Shown: piece by piece, positions 24,301 to 36,310 of the stretch
Layout: every line of letters begins with the position of its first letter
Numbering within the stretch: position 1 is the first letter of the stretch
NCBI GenBank assembly: GCA_013396995.1
Contig: VWZP01005263.1
Span: 1,162,177-1,226,176 of the forward strand
Source of the DNA: Dicaeum eximium
Taxonomy: Eukaryota; Chordata; Aves; Passeriformes; Dicaeidae
Length of the DNA stretch: 64,000 bases
Direction of reading: 5' to 3'
Translations under genes and position numbers: made by a program
The notes under the pieces: model-generated
Seen by the model: the letters and a program-made list of their open reading frames with translations, nothing else
Database searches by the model: none
What the model was told of the DNA's origin: nothing

Positions 24301-27180
24301 TTTGTTGCCCATTGTCCTTGTCCTCCAACAGCGACAATGAAAAAAACTCTGTCAGCATCCCGCTCCTGGATACAACATAATCATGTTAGGAAAGTGGAGA
24401 AGTCAATGACAGCCTGACCCACAACAGGCACTTGCCTGAGAGTTGACTTCTGTGGCCTTCATGTATGGATGAAGCAGCCTCATGGGTGCTGGAGGAGGAA
24501 TGTGAACTCATCGGCATCTCCTGCCTGCACGGCTTTATTTCAACGATAAAAATAAATTTCTTTTTGAGCTATGACCAACTCAATCCACAGTTAGGATTAC
24601 ATTCTCAGCTGGTGTGTATCCGTGCAGTGCCAGGATTCATCCCAGCCCAGTTTCCCACTGTCTCAGCTCTCAAAGGCTCCTCCAGGCATTGCTCTGTTCA
24701 CCGTGTCTGGAGGACCGGGCACAGAGTGCCAGAAAGAAAATGCAGAAGCTTGGGAAAGCACGTATCCTTCTAATAAATGATCCCTTTTCACTGCAAATTC
24801 CACAAAGGCTTGTTTATCTCTCTAGTCTGTCATCTCAGAATGACACTTCTCCTGGCTGCTGTGTCAGGCTGCCAAATGCTCTACATTTCCTGAATGAAAC
24901 CCGCATTTGTGCACAGGCCACCATCCCACTGATGGTTTTTGGAAGGAACAAGGCATCTTTCTGAAAACAGTTTTTAACACTCCAGGCTTTTCTACAGTAA
25001 ATCAGATTAACAGGACCAAATACCTTTGCTTTTTAATAAGCAGTATCTCATCAAGATACCATACATAAATACAAGTAGTTGTGAATGGAAATTCCAGTAT
25101 TTACATACATTTTAAAATTACTTTGGAGAGGGGGTGTCAACATGTTATTTTTTGAGCTAGCACTATTTCCCAGTCTCACCTTCTGCCCTGATGATCACAC
25201 AGCCAAGTCTCCCCACACACAGAGATGATATGAGGATTTTCTTCAGCAGCAGCAGAGAGAACCCCAGTGCTACCTGCACACACTCAACTGAAGAATCAAG
25301 TGCCTGACAACACTAATGGGGAGCTCCAGTGCCTCATCTTACAGGAATATGAGAATTTCTAACACCTCACAAATCACCCCACCTCTCCCCTTCCCCAGAG
25401 GTTACTCTGCTGTGTCCACATCAGCAGAAGCAAGTAGTGACTTTCTAGGGACTAAGTACCAAAATCAGTCACTTGCTAGACTGGTCTTAACCACAGTGAG
25501 AATAAGTAAGTTATGTTTTAGGCACTCTCACTAGCACAACGGGACAGAGCTTCTCAGGAACATTTTTGGGCCATCAATATTAATTAATCTCCATCAGAAC
25601 TGGTGCAGAGCACTGAAATCAGTACTTCCAGCTCTACAAACAGAACCACTAAATCTTCAACAGCACTGAACAAGTAATTCTGTCTTTTGTGTTTCAGTGA
25701 AAAGACAGACAACAGTGTCAGCCTGACAATGGGGATTTTGTCCTTTCAGAGGCCATTTCCCCCAGTCCAGCCTGGGCTGTTGAACAAGACACCCCTGAAC
25801 ATGAGCACCACCTCCGGTGAGACACGAGCCTTCCTGGCAGGTCTTGTTCAATTCTCCATCACACAAACATACTTTTACTACACATGGAGACTCTCCATCA
25901 CTCTGATTTCTTACTGCTTCGGATGCCACAGCAATGTTAAGCAATATTAATGGTGTTTATGCAACCTCTAATGCAATTCAGTTCCACGGGACATCATCCG
26001 TCACTTGATCCTGTAATTTTGCAGCTTCCTCAGACTAAATCTGACCTTAACTGCTTTAACACAACTGACTCAGAACCAAACCAAAGTATTGAACTTGAGG
26101 TTGAATGTGTGGTTGAAGGATTTTTTTTTCCCCTAAACTGAGGCTAGAATTAAACCAGAGATATTCAGTTATAAGGTCACCCTGAATGGAAGAACCGAGT
26201 CGGAGATTTTCTTCTTTCATTCTGATCTATCAAATGGAGATGGAAAAATTCTTGAAATGTTTTGGCTTTGGCAGTACATCTGATCTGTCCTCAGATGAGC
26301 CTGCATGCATAATTGAAACTATAGCAGCAATTCTGCTACTGAGGCTCACATGATCCTTGCCTTCGAGATGGTCTGCAATAACAGGAGTGAGAGAATTATA
26401 CAGACTGAGTTACACACCTGTAAACTACCATCAGATGGGACTGTTTCCTCACTGATATTTGCTATTGAAAACATTGGTGGTTTTGGAAGTAATTTACCCA
26501 AACCCCCACACTTGTGGATGTTAAATGAAGAAGTGTGTCATGGACTTTCTCCTTGCATCCCTATCTGGATAACGTTGTGCAAACACAGCAGAAGTTCCAT
26601 CAACTTTGGTAACATCAATACATCACCCTTGACTCACATATTGAGTGTGATGTTCATTAAAGTTCATTCCAATTTATTAAAAGGGTATCTAAATAAAAGA
26701 ATGTGCAGTTGACTTCAGCCAGGCCTGAACCAGACACTACAATTTCTGAATTACTTTATTACCCACAGTCAACTAAATCAATAATATCTGGATCAAAACC
26801 ATCTCTCTTTCAGCCTCATAATTACAGAATGAGATTCTTCATTGTACTGTTGTTGTGGATTAAATTGATTCCACATACTTCTAAAGAATGGTATTTTCAA
26901 GGGCCCCATCTGTTCTGTTTTCCTTGTCACATTCTCCTGTCAGCTAAATTGTCAACCTTTAACTCCTTACTCAGGCATCTTCTGAAAATGTGGAATCATC
27001 AATTCCAGTGCAAAACCAAGGTGGACACTGCCCATTGTAACTTAAATGGCCACGACTCATCAGTAGCACAACAATGTCAAGAGGAGATTTTGGTAAAGGA
27101 AGAGGTTAGATGAAAAAGCAACACACCTCTCTGACTCATGATCTAATATATGTGTTTGTATTTTAAAAACTTTTAAAACC
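21320..27180. other. Non-coding stretch
   Basis: No gene is recognisable. A short string at 21428-21445 (CTGTGTGACCTTGAGC) resembles the middle of a MIR SINE but lacks convincing flanks. GC-richer patches at 21490-21850, 22090-22470 and 23050-23250 give overlapping short frames (up to 119 codons) without known domains. Frames of 120 and 136 codons at 26350-26712 and 26703-27113 are in AT-rich sequence and also unrecognised. Confidence 0.5.
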
Positions 27181-27184
27181 CTCT

Positions 27185-27216
27185 GAAAGAAAAAAAAAAG
27201 AAAGAAAAGAAAAATG
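27185..27216. repeat. A-rich low-complexity tract
   Basis: A run of adenines interrupted by single guanines (pattern AAAG/AAAAG). It is simple sequence with no retroposon body recognisable next to it. Confidence 0.8.
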
Positions 27217-27326
27217 ATAACTGCACATGCTGATGATGCCCCAGGATATTTTAACTTGCTTGCCAAGATATGCTTGGGTTTGGGAAGCTATTGTGCTTAT
27301 TCTTGTTGTTCAATAAAAAATAATTA

Positions 27327-27340
27327 GTTGCCATGGTAAC
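27327..27340. promoter_or_regulatory. RFX X-box palindrome
   Basis: GTTGCCATGGTAAC is an inverted repeat of two RFX half-sites (GTTGCC and its near-complement GGTAAC) with a two-base centre. It fits the X-box pattern GTNRCC-N(0-3)-RGYAAC. RFX factors use such sites in ciliary-gene promoters and in enhancers. A TAATTAG homeodomain-like string lies directly upstream at 27321-27327. No transcript start or gene is visible nearby, so if functional it would be distal. Confidence 0.45.
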
Positions 27341-27344
27341 TGCC

Positions 27345-29505
27345 ACATCATGTCATGCTTATGTTGTTTCTGGGATAAAGGGCACCTTCTTCAAAAAAGT
27401 CATCACTTTGTGGTAAAACGTCTTTGCTTTTTGTCATATCTATGAGAAACAGTTTCTCTCTCTTTTAAACTCTGTGTGGAGATGACGCCATATGGTCAGA
27501 TAATTTTGTTTTCCCTTTCTGTAGTGGAATAAGCCATTTTTATCTTCTTTAAGGAATTAAGCAACAGTTGTGATAATTGTGGATGCAAAGTATTTCCGTA
27601 TTTTTTAGATATTCCAGGTGCAGCTTTTTAATGAAATCAAAACAATAAAATAATTGCCTTGATGCAGACCTTAGCAGCACATTTCATAGAATAGTAAGTT
27701 CATAAATTCATCAATAAGAGTTGACTGAACTTGCATTGGGTGATATGAAATGGGAAGGATCAGGCTCTGAAGGAAGCAGAAACAGGCTGTGCACAGATTC
27801 GTGGCTGGTCCAGAATGTGCAAAAACTTTGTTAGCAGTGCAGGTGAAAATGAGCAAGAAGAGCTGTAAGACCTGACTCTGCTGGTCCAGCACCCAGTAAA
27901 ACACCACTGCTGCATCTCCTCCAGCTCTCCTTTCCCCATGCCAGCACAGGCTGATGGCTTCCAAGCTCATCTATCACTCTGCAAATCCACCCTGAGGGTC
28001 GGTGCCTTGGAGTAGAGCAGATCACAGCTCAGCTTTCCCAGGAGTCACCACATCCCTTAACACTTTTTCCTCCCATTAAGTCAATGGCATTCATTTAAGA
28101 ATAGCAAAGACAAAAAAAAGTCCATTTCTAGAAGCCTACCACTTTGCATGACTACACCACCACCCCACTTTTCCTATATTTGTTATCTTAAGCAGGTTGT
28201 TAGTAAGGCTTTGACTTTACTTTTCATAATGACTTTTAAAAAGCCTTCCTAAGAAATAATTACAAAATTAGTTACTTCAAAGACATTAAGATCTAATCCA
28301 ACTTTGGATATTATTATCAAAAAACAGGCTACTATTTGTGGATTATTTTATCATTCAAAGCCCAGAATTCAGAATGAGGGACCTGTGTGTATCCCCTCAG
28401 CACAAGGATGGTTTGTGCATACAGGTTTGGGGTGTTCAGTAACCCAGATATAGAGGAGCTGGATGCCACCATGTCTAAGTGGTTCTGGTCACCTTTCAAG
28501 ATGCTCATATAATGTGAGCTCACACAGAATGAGCTTTTAAAATTCTGGTTTTTGCCATATGACTTGTAAAAGCCTACAAAAAGAAAGGTTTTCTTCTTCT
28601 ATAAAAGAAAATCTGGTATTCTTTGAATAACCAACCAAATTTTACAAACAGCAGGACACACATCAGTGCTACCTAAAAGTGATCCTCAGGCCATTACAGA
28701 GGAAGACAGGAGAGAGAAAACTGGGAAGATTTTTACTTGGGCGGAACACAATCAATAGCACGTGTATTTCCAAACTTGAAATGAATGAATGTGTTAAACA
28801 TCAACAGTAATTTGACTTGAGGTGTGAAGCACTCCTTACCTCAGTGCAATCTTCATTTCCCCATGTGCTTCCCCATGTGCTTCACATCCCCATTCCTACA
28901 AGTGACAAGCACAGAGCCACTAAATACAACAAATATCAAAGTCTTCCGCACCTGGGAGATGAACATAAGCCACAAGCTGATTTGCATGCATACAAAAAGC
29001 TACATTAAAATAATGCTAGTTCTGTTCTATTTCAGACTTTCCAAATGTCACATTTACAGCTGTACATGCAATCTTAATTTGTCTCCCTTGTGCATCCAGT
29101 CTGTGTATTGTGGCAGGGAAAAAATGTGACCACGTAGTCCAAGATCATAATACCTACATGCATGGAAATGCATAATCACCATCATTCTGAAATTCTCCAA
29201 ACTTCTGTGTGGATCCTCTACCACCTCACATGTACTGATTATATTGAATTTTTAAACACTCAGACTAAAGAAAAACATTGTGGTGCATACAACTTCCACC
29301 ATGCTCTCTCCATTGTGACTCAATACCAGGAGGAGAACTGATTTCTTAATGCTCAAAGCAGGTTCCCATCACAAAGCAAAATAGGCAGCATCTCACAAGA
29401 GAAGAAGCCTATTACCTTCAGAGGATTGCACTGCACTCTTAGCATCGTGAGCTGGGTCATACAGGGCCCCAAAAGTGGGGCTACAAAGCAACAGGACCAG
29501 ATCTA
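27345..29505. other. Non-coding stretch
   Basis: No gene is recognisable. A 12-base direct duplication (TTCCCCATGTGC, twice) lies at 28857-28880. The region 27670-28030 is GC-richer and gives overlapping frames up to 99 codons, unrecognised. Confidence 0.5.
28857..28880. repeat. Two-copy 12-base tandem repeat
   Basis: TTCCCCATGTGC is present at 28857-28868 and again, identical, at 28869-28880; a looser third match (TTCACATCCCCA) follows. This is probably a replication-slippage product. Confidence 0.8.
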
Positions 29506-29511
29506 AGAGGA

Positions 29512-29531
29512 GGGAGGGAGGAAGGGTGGGG
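29512..29531 (+). other. G-quadruplex motif
   Basis: Four runs of three or more guanines (29512-29514, 29516-29518, 29524-29526, 29528-29531) are separated by loops of 1, 5 and 1 bases, meeting the usual G3+N1-7 rule. It sits in a purine-rich stretch with no gene nearby that I can identify. Confidence 0.6.
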
Positions 29532-30430
29532 AGATGGTGCCACCCTGATGTCCCCAGACTCCCCAGGCATCCTCAGGACACTGCTCTGTGCCTGCTCCTG
29601 CTCTGCTGGCAGCATGTGCTGGGCTCTGCAGAGTTCAGCGAGGGCAGCAGACTGGATTTTCCCAAGGACCTCCTGGGAGGGAGAGGAGATGATGATTTTT
29701 AACATCTCACAGGTGGTTAAGCTTCAAAGGAATGGCACTGGACCAGTAATGGCCAGTTTGTACCCTTGGAGCCTTGGTTTTGTCTTGTTCTTGGGGTGGT
29801 TTTCCTTGCTAAGTATACAAAGATTGCTGTAATCTGTGGGGATCACAATACTTCCCAAAGAAACAATCAGGCTTTTTATACTGGATAATATCTGGCAACC
29901 TGAGTGTAAGAGCTTGGTTTCACTTCTTTGAAATTACAGATGGTTTAATATTGATACACAAAGTAAGACCTGCATATTTCTGGGATCTTTTTCTTGCAGC
30001 AAGAGACTTGATAAAAATTCTATCAAAGAAAAGAAACAACATCTAAAAAGGAAAAAAATATTGCTGTTACTGTAATCTGAGGGGAGGATTTTCACAAATG
30101 TTACTTGTTTCTATTAAAATGTATTAATAGAATTTACACTCTTTTTTTGCTGGGATGGTTAAATATTTAATTAAATTTAAGTATATTAAGATTTTGATCA
30201 TGCTTATGAGAAAATTTGGGAATTATTAATAAGCAGTAACTCAAAAAAAACAAAACAAAAAATCTAAAATTAAAAAAATGGAGCTATTCCAAACACCTTG
30301 GAATGAAAATAATCTGGAAACTATAAGAATATTTCCATGTGTCTGCACTTTTTCAGTCATCAGACTTAAGTGGTTTTTTAATAGCCCTACATTGAATTTC
30401 TTTTAAAAATCCATTTTAAATATTCTTTAA

Positions 30431-30505
30431 AAACACATGAGATTCAGTTATACCATGACTTTTCTTCTTTATAAACACGTAAGATTCATTTGTACCATGA
30501 CTTTA
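30431..30505. repeat. Diverged two-copy tandem repeat, period 42
   Basis: The segment starting AAACACATGAGATTCA at 30431 recurs at 30473 as AAACACGTAAGATTCA. Both copies continue to ACCATGACTTT with a few substitutions. The copies have drifted, so the duplication is not very recent. Confidence 0.75.
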
Positions 30506-30713
30506 TAATCCATACTTTGAAGCTCTTTGCCATTAATTGCATTTCAGCCACAAAGCCAAGCAAACACAGCCTGTATTTTCCTTGCCATACTGCACACTCG
30601 CTGCGTCACACGGAGCTGCACAGGGTTTGCAGCCTTGCAGGATGCCACTCCCTTTTCCCAAGCAGAAAACATGAGTCAGACTATTTAGCAAGAAGCAGGA
30701 GTTTGCAGGAGAA

Positions 30714-30738
30714 GCTTTTTTTATTTTTTTTTTTTTTT
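30714..30738. repeat. Poly-T tract
   Basis: An almost uninterrupted thymine run with a single adenine. On the minus strand it would read as a poly-A tail, but no retroposon sequence precedes it in that orientation. Confidence 0.85.
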
Positions 30739-30762
30739 GGGTAGCACGTTGTAAACTGGCAG

Positions 30763-30776
30763 GCAGGAGGGGGCAG
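30763..30776 (+). promoter_or_regulatory. CTCF-like motif
   Basis: GCAGGAGGGGGCAG agrees with the CTCF core CCASYAGRKGGCRS at 12 of 14 positions, the misses being the first and fifth bases. Unlike the site at 1693 it does not sit in a CpG-dense patch. Confidence 0.25.
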
Positions 30777-33756
30777 AGTTCCAGTCTGGATTGTATTTAT
30801 AGATTCATTTAAAGGGTATGACTAATGGTCAGCATAAATTTCAGATGAAGTCCAAAGTAAAAGTGAAACCTTATTGTTTCATGGAAGGAATAAAAAAAAA
30901 AGGATATATAAATTATCCAGAGCAGGGCAGAGCTTAGAGCTTGTCACAAAGCTGTGATCCAAGTCCACAGCTTGGAATTACAGACAGAAGCCAGTGGCTG
31001 CCTCTGCAGTGTCCTCAGCAGCAGCATAAGGACACACATGCCCCATGGCAAGCTCTGTTTATGTCCACATTTTAAAGGCTCATATCTGCTTTGAAACTTA
31101 TTCTTAACCTAATTAAATTCTTTATGGGTTTGCCTGCTCATGCTGCCCCTATATAGAGGTAACCATGCAGTTTCTTCTGGAAGGGGGCAGTGGGCACACA
31201 GCCATGGGGCAGAAGTGTAGGGGCAACTACAGAATAAACCAAGAGTTGTGATGGGATATTAAAATTCTTTCTCAATAGGGGAATCATAAAAAAATAGGAT
31301 ATATGAGCTTATATAAAGCATCAACAGTAACACTGGCAGAAAGGGACATCTGTGCAAAGCGCACCCAGCACAGCACACACCTGCCCTGTGCACTGAGCAA
31401 GCAGATTTTTTAGGGTTTTTACAGGTTTCTTTCCACTGAATAGGTCCCACCAGCAAGAAGGACTGCACTGTAGGATGCTGGGCTGTTAGAGCAGCCCTTA
31501 CCCAGCATCTCAGAGAGATTCTGCAGCCCACACTGAGACCTTTGCTGCTCCAGCTCCAGCCTAGGCAGACCCACCTGGCTCAACAACAGCCCAGCTTTGA
31601 GGGACTTGTCAGTGTGGCAGTGTTTGCACAGTCCCATCAAAACTCAGACAAAACTCCCATCCCTCTTAGTTAACTGATTTATTAGCGGGAAAAGACAAAC
31701 TTGCAGCAATAACTTGCAAATTAGAATTCCTAATTTCTGATTTTTAATGCTGTTCTAGATTCTAGATTCCCTCACCAGGTAAAATGGTCAGGCCACCCAT
31801 AACCTGGCCACCCATCATTCCTGTCAGCACTCAGTGAGGGGCTGAGCAGGCTGCAGCACAAAAATCCCTGATTTCCAATGCAATCCCCTGCCAGCACAGC
31901 CCCAGGGATGTTTGCAATAAGCAGCTCCTGAGCAATGGGCTCGTGCAGTGCTCATCTGGTGGGGTTGTTCTGACACTGCCCATGGCTGAGTCACCACCAT
32001 TATGTCTTTACTGGGGTACCACAAGAGCCACAGGGAAGGCAAAGAAGGTGGCAGTCAAAAAAATGCTCCTTTCCCTTTTGGCTGGAAAGCAAATAATTCT
32101 TTACTTCTCCTTTTATTTTTCAAATTATATTCATCTAGTCCTTGTGCTGTCTTATTAAATAATATATGAATAAATGTTGCCTAAGAATTAAACAGTTCTC
32201 TGAGGGACCCAATTTAGCCCTTAGCCATGGTACGATGTTTTGAGATAATTTAGTGGTGGGCACAAACAATGAAAATCATATGAAAACTGTCAAAAATTAA
32301 AATAATTCCTAGCCCAAAGCTGTATTTATAGAACAATGCTTAAGTCTCAAAAGGTGAGATTAGATTACTGGTTCAGTGTAGTAAAAGAAAGCAATAACAA
32401 AAGCCTTACTTATAAAAGTGTGATGAAAAAGATTAATACAAACCTGAAATCAGTAATCTGAAAGGCTACTTTATCATACTGTGTCTGAAAAACATTGGGG
32501 AAATACTGACTCATTCAGTATTTGAAAACATCACACTTTTCATTACACACATACCCAAAGAGAGGTCTTTTGGTCTTAGCTCAGCAGTGACAGCGTTATC
32601 ACTGTAAATTACCCCAGCACTGCCTGAAAACCAAGAGAATGCAACAAGTTCTTTTCTTCACTGATGCTTTGAAAAGGAAAGGAACAGATTTCCAAAGGTA
32701 CTGTAAATCAACATGGCTTAAACACCCAAATGCTTGAGTAAATGCTGAATTACGTTCCTGATTCTGCCTGGTTGCTTCAAAAATCTGAAAATAAGTTTAT
32801 TGTCCAAAATATTTCTGGGCACTGTCATTGCACTATTTTAACTCCACAATCCAGTTGTTATTTATGAAGTAGAGGCTACATTACACTTAACACATTCACA
32901 TTCAATTAGAATTCAGTTTCTGATTATTCACATTAGCAATATCCTTATCAAAAGCACACAGATGGGAGAAGAATTAGTAGCTAGCTATTCTTTTCATATA
33001 AATTCACAGAAAAAGTCAGGCGAGTATTTCCTTATAAAAATTAATGGAGGTTTGCTAAACTGCTCAACGGTTGAAACTAATTTCTTTTAATCACCAAGCA
33101 AACCAAATACTAAGAAGATACGTTTCCCATTTACTTCATGAATTTCTGTGCAAGGAGGAATAAATATTTCCCACATGGTCAAAATCTGAAGAGAGAATGA
33201 ATTGAAAGCCAGATTTTCAGAATAAGCTGAACCTCGTGGTCTCCACTGGAGAGAGACTTTTGCTTTCCAGCCGGGTTCCTTTCCCATTTCCTGCTGCTGC
33301 AGAGCAGAGCTGGAGGTACGAGAACAAGAGACCAGGCAGGGCTGAGAGGTGGGCAGGCTCAGCCTCAGGAGTGGAACTACAGAGTTAGGGACAGCTAAAA
33401 CTTAAATGGCGTGGAAAGCTTTTAACTCATGGCAAAAATGACATTATTTTCCCTCTAGATCTCTTTCTCAGTGTCTTCACGAGTTGTCCACACAAGCGTG
33501 TCCCAGTGCAGAACTGGGGAGTGAACTGCATGGCCCCAGTGGTGCTGCAGAACTCCTGGATGATGCACAGCCTCTGCTCTGCTCTCCCCCCTCTTCATCC
33601 ACCATGCAGGACTAACACAAGGCTGGCTCACCACCACCAGCCACTCACTGCTCAGAAGTGTCTTTTAGGCAGTGTGCATTGCTTTGGTCCCCTGACAGGG
33701 CCCTCAGGACACCACTCTCATCTTTAAAACCCATTTACACTGAAGCCAAAAAGCCT

Positions 33757-33803
33757 GGGCACAAGGAGGTTTCCCTTGGGCACAAGGAGGTTTCCCTGGG
33801 CAC
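33757..33803. repeat. Tandem duplication, 21-base unit
   Basis: GGGCACAAGGAGGTTTCCCTT (33757-33777) is followed by an essentially identical second copy (33778-33797) and the first six bases of a third. The near identity implies a recent slippage event. Confidence 0.9.
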
Positions 33804-34927
33804 TCTAAACTGGTTCTCTGTAAGGTGGGACTTCCCTGGGAGGGCATGGTTGGTGCAGGAAAACACATTGTTCCTACACTGTGGAAAATGGGTGTGGCCA
33901 TTTTTTATCAGCACAGGTTTTTTTCACAGCCATTTATATCCCAGAAATTTAAAAAATAAAAAAATTGTGCACATTTCTTCTCCCTAGCAAAGTGTTTGCA
34001 GAGTGCCTCCCCAGCTTGTTCTGTACACTCAGCTTCTGTCTGCCTGTTTTGTTTTGGCTGCTCTAATTTCCATAATACTTCCTCTCCCTGTGTAGACTTC
34101 AAGGTTACACTGGGGTCAAGCTGTAACTTTTGCAAATCAGGATGTAAACAAGTCTGGATAACTCATGTGATATGGTTCTGCCCACCCCTTTCTGTTTGGG
34201 GTTTTTTTTAGATTTATATTAGCATCAGAAATTATCCAGGATCCTTTTGAAGATCCAATTTCATATTTTCCAGCATCTAGTAAATTGGCTACATAGCAGG
34301 GAAATGCCAAGTGCTCTGAAATAGCCAGAGCAAAGGATACTATAAGAAGCCCAGCACACCAAAAATTCACCCAAAGAGCAATATTCTGTCAACTAGAATT
34401 TGCTCCTGTAGTAAAAAGAGCTTGAATTTTATGTTCCAACAGAAACAGCTCCATAAAGCACCTTTGTACACCAAAATAAAAAATAAAAAAAGCAAAACGG
34501 TTTGATTAGGGATGGAATAGGTTTAGAATAATTCAGGCTGGTGAATCCTTGCCAGCTCCACTCCTCCACACATTCCTGCCTGCATTCTGATCTCATTCTG
34601 CGCCGGGCGAGAGCTGCACTGGAACAGTTCTCACCCATCTGCATCCTCTCCTTCCTTCTCCAGCTGAAGGAGGATGTGTATTTATAACCCCCTTGGAGGC
34701 AGGGGGATTCAGGGAGCCAAGGTGGTGCTGGGCAGGGCACAGGCACAGGACAGGTTGTGCAGGTGATGCTCATGTGTATTTTCACGTCCACCCCGTTTTA
34801 TGAAGCCAAAGCTTATTTAAGATGGTGACATGGGCTTCCCTAATGCCTCACTGTTCCCAAATTAAGGCCAAAGCTTGTGCTCAAACACCAGTTTTTCCTC
34901 CCACAAGCATTGAGAGTAGCAGGATGT

Positions 34928-35665
34928 ATCAAGCGAGGGCCCCTAAGGATCTGTCCTGAATCCAGGTCGATTCAGTGCTCTCTCAAACGACCCAGCTCAT
35001 AGAAAGGACAGTGCTGAAGGTGCAGATGCTGGGGAAGGTTGTGACTGTTTTGAAAGACTATCCTAGAATTCAGAACAGTCTTGATGTATTGAATAAAGTC
35101 CCTTCGATCAAGTCAAGACATTCAACAAAAGCCAAGTGTGAATTAGCAGGGAAAGAAGGAGAAGTCAAAAGAACAAATGCAAAATAAGAAATAACTGGTT
35201 AAATAAGAGTACTGCAAAATGAGTGCTGGGAGTCATGGAGAACCCCAGGTGGAATATGACTCAACACTGACACACTGCAACAAAAAGAGCAAAGCTCATT
35301 CAGTGATGTATTAATACGACTGATCCATGTCAGACATCAAAATCAATTATTCCCTTTCATTAAGCATTAGTGAAACTTCTCTTATGGTAAGATTTGGAAC
35401 ATCATATTTTAAACAAAATGCAGACAAATTTTAGAGGAAAATATCCTCCTATAGGGCAAGGCTGAATTCTTTGCTATTTGCTCAGTCTGGAAAAGAGGAG
35501 ACTCAGGAGAATATGATAGGATCTTCCAACACAGTAAACGAGAATATGAGACCAATAACACAGGAATTCTTTTAATTCAGAGGGAGCAATATCTAAGCTA
35601 TATATTAGGAAAACTTTTCTAAGAATAGTTAAGAGCTGCAGAAGGATATCTGCAGGGTATCTTTG
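34928..35665 (+). mobile_element. Ancient CR1-family LINE relic (reverse-transcriptase 3' part)
   Basis: About 740 bases follow, in the right order, the coding sequence of an old amniote CR1-type LINE from the reverse-transcriptase palm toward the C terminus. At 34945-34965 a string resembles the 'ggatctgtcctgg' segment. At 35017-35040 there is a worn version of the stretch encoding FADDTKLG, the catalytic motif C region in this family. Around 35180-35215 lies 'aaataactggtt...agtactgcaaaa', then 'ctgggagtcat' at 35226-35236, a 'gcaacaaaaagagc...gatgtattaata' block at 35277-35316, 'agtctggaaaagaggagactcagg' at 35485-35508, and 'tattaggaaaacttttctaa...atagttaag' at 35605-35633. Frameshifts and stops are frequent, so it is dead. 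The 3' untranslated end is missing. Confidence 0.7.
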
Positions 35666-35666
35666 T

Positions 35667-36310
35667 GTGTGTTTAATTATCCCTGCCTCTCACATGGCTG
35701 ATGCTCCCGGGCTGGCTGCACTGTGCCTGGCTGATTGTCCAATGTCAAACCCGGCTGCTCCGAGCTCCTTGTGCTCTCTCTGCTCCATGCAGGGTTTTTG
35801 CAGCCTACTTTGCATTCTGAGGGCATCGAGCTCCCTGCAGGACTGCATCTCTCTGAGTCAGGGCTCCACTACAAGTGTGGCTGCTCTGAGATTTCCTGCC
35901 TCAGCTGCTCGCACCAGAACGGCCCCGGCAGGCGCTGCTCAGCACGGGCTCCTGCCAAAGACCCAAAAACACAAAGGGGAGCTGAGCAGCACATTAACTC
36001 AGCCTGCAAGGAAAATGTGTGGGCCCTGCTTCCAAATCCCAGGAGGGCAGCTCACCTTGCTTCAGGAAGAGCTAAGGTGTCAGCAGGCAGCATCTTCTCA
36101 GGGAAGTTTATCTCCCAAATCCCTCTCAGCACAGAGGCTCACTGGCAGCCCTTGGCTCAGAGACATCCAAGGTTACCAATATCAAAAAGAAGGACGACAG
36201 AAATTCTTCAGCTGTTTATGACAGTAAAAACATTTTTGCTCATCTGTGGGCAGCATTCATCCTCTGTGTTCCTGCACTTAGGCTCTGCCCATAACCTCTA
36301 CCCACTTTAG
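35667..36310 (+). other. GC-richer patch with two overlapping long open frames (not called as a gene)
   Basis: Frames of 184 codons (35667-36221) and 191 codons (35735-36310) are the longest in the window, but they overlap in different plus-strand frames. Neither shows a domain that I recognise; both are rich in Ser, Cys, Leu and Ala. There is no convincing promoter, and splice sites were not defensible. The simplest reading is chance absence of stops in a GC-richer, CpG-poor patch directly after a CR1 relic. Confidence 0.4.

Larger units (their letters stand above)
29535..34925. other. Non-coding stretch, AT-rich centre
   Basis: No gene is recognisable. About 29930-30500 is strongly AT-rich with many short homopolymer runs. 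It carries the tandem repeats listed separately, a T tract at 30714-30738 and a CTCF-like 14-mer at 30763-30776 (12 of 14 matches). A weaker CTCF-like match (11 of 14) lies at 31177-31190. GC-richer patches at 31300-32050, 33460-33730 and 34430-34800 contain only overlapping short frames. Confidence 0.5.

Noticed and set aside
27671..27710. Reverse CR1 3' end starting at 'ttcatagaatag'
   Set aside because: The sequence after the first dozen bases does not follow the CR1 end.
35667..36310. Two long overlapping plus-strand open frames (184 and 191 codons) as a possible gene
   Set aside because: They overlap in different frames, match no family known to me, are of biased composition (Ser, Cys, Leu, Ala) and lie in a GC-richer patch where stops are rarer.
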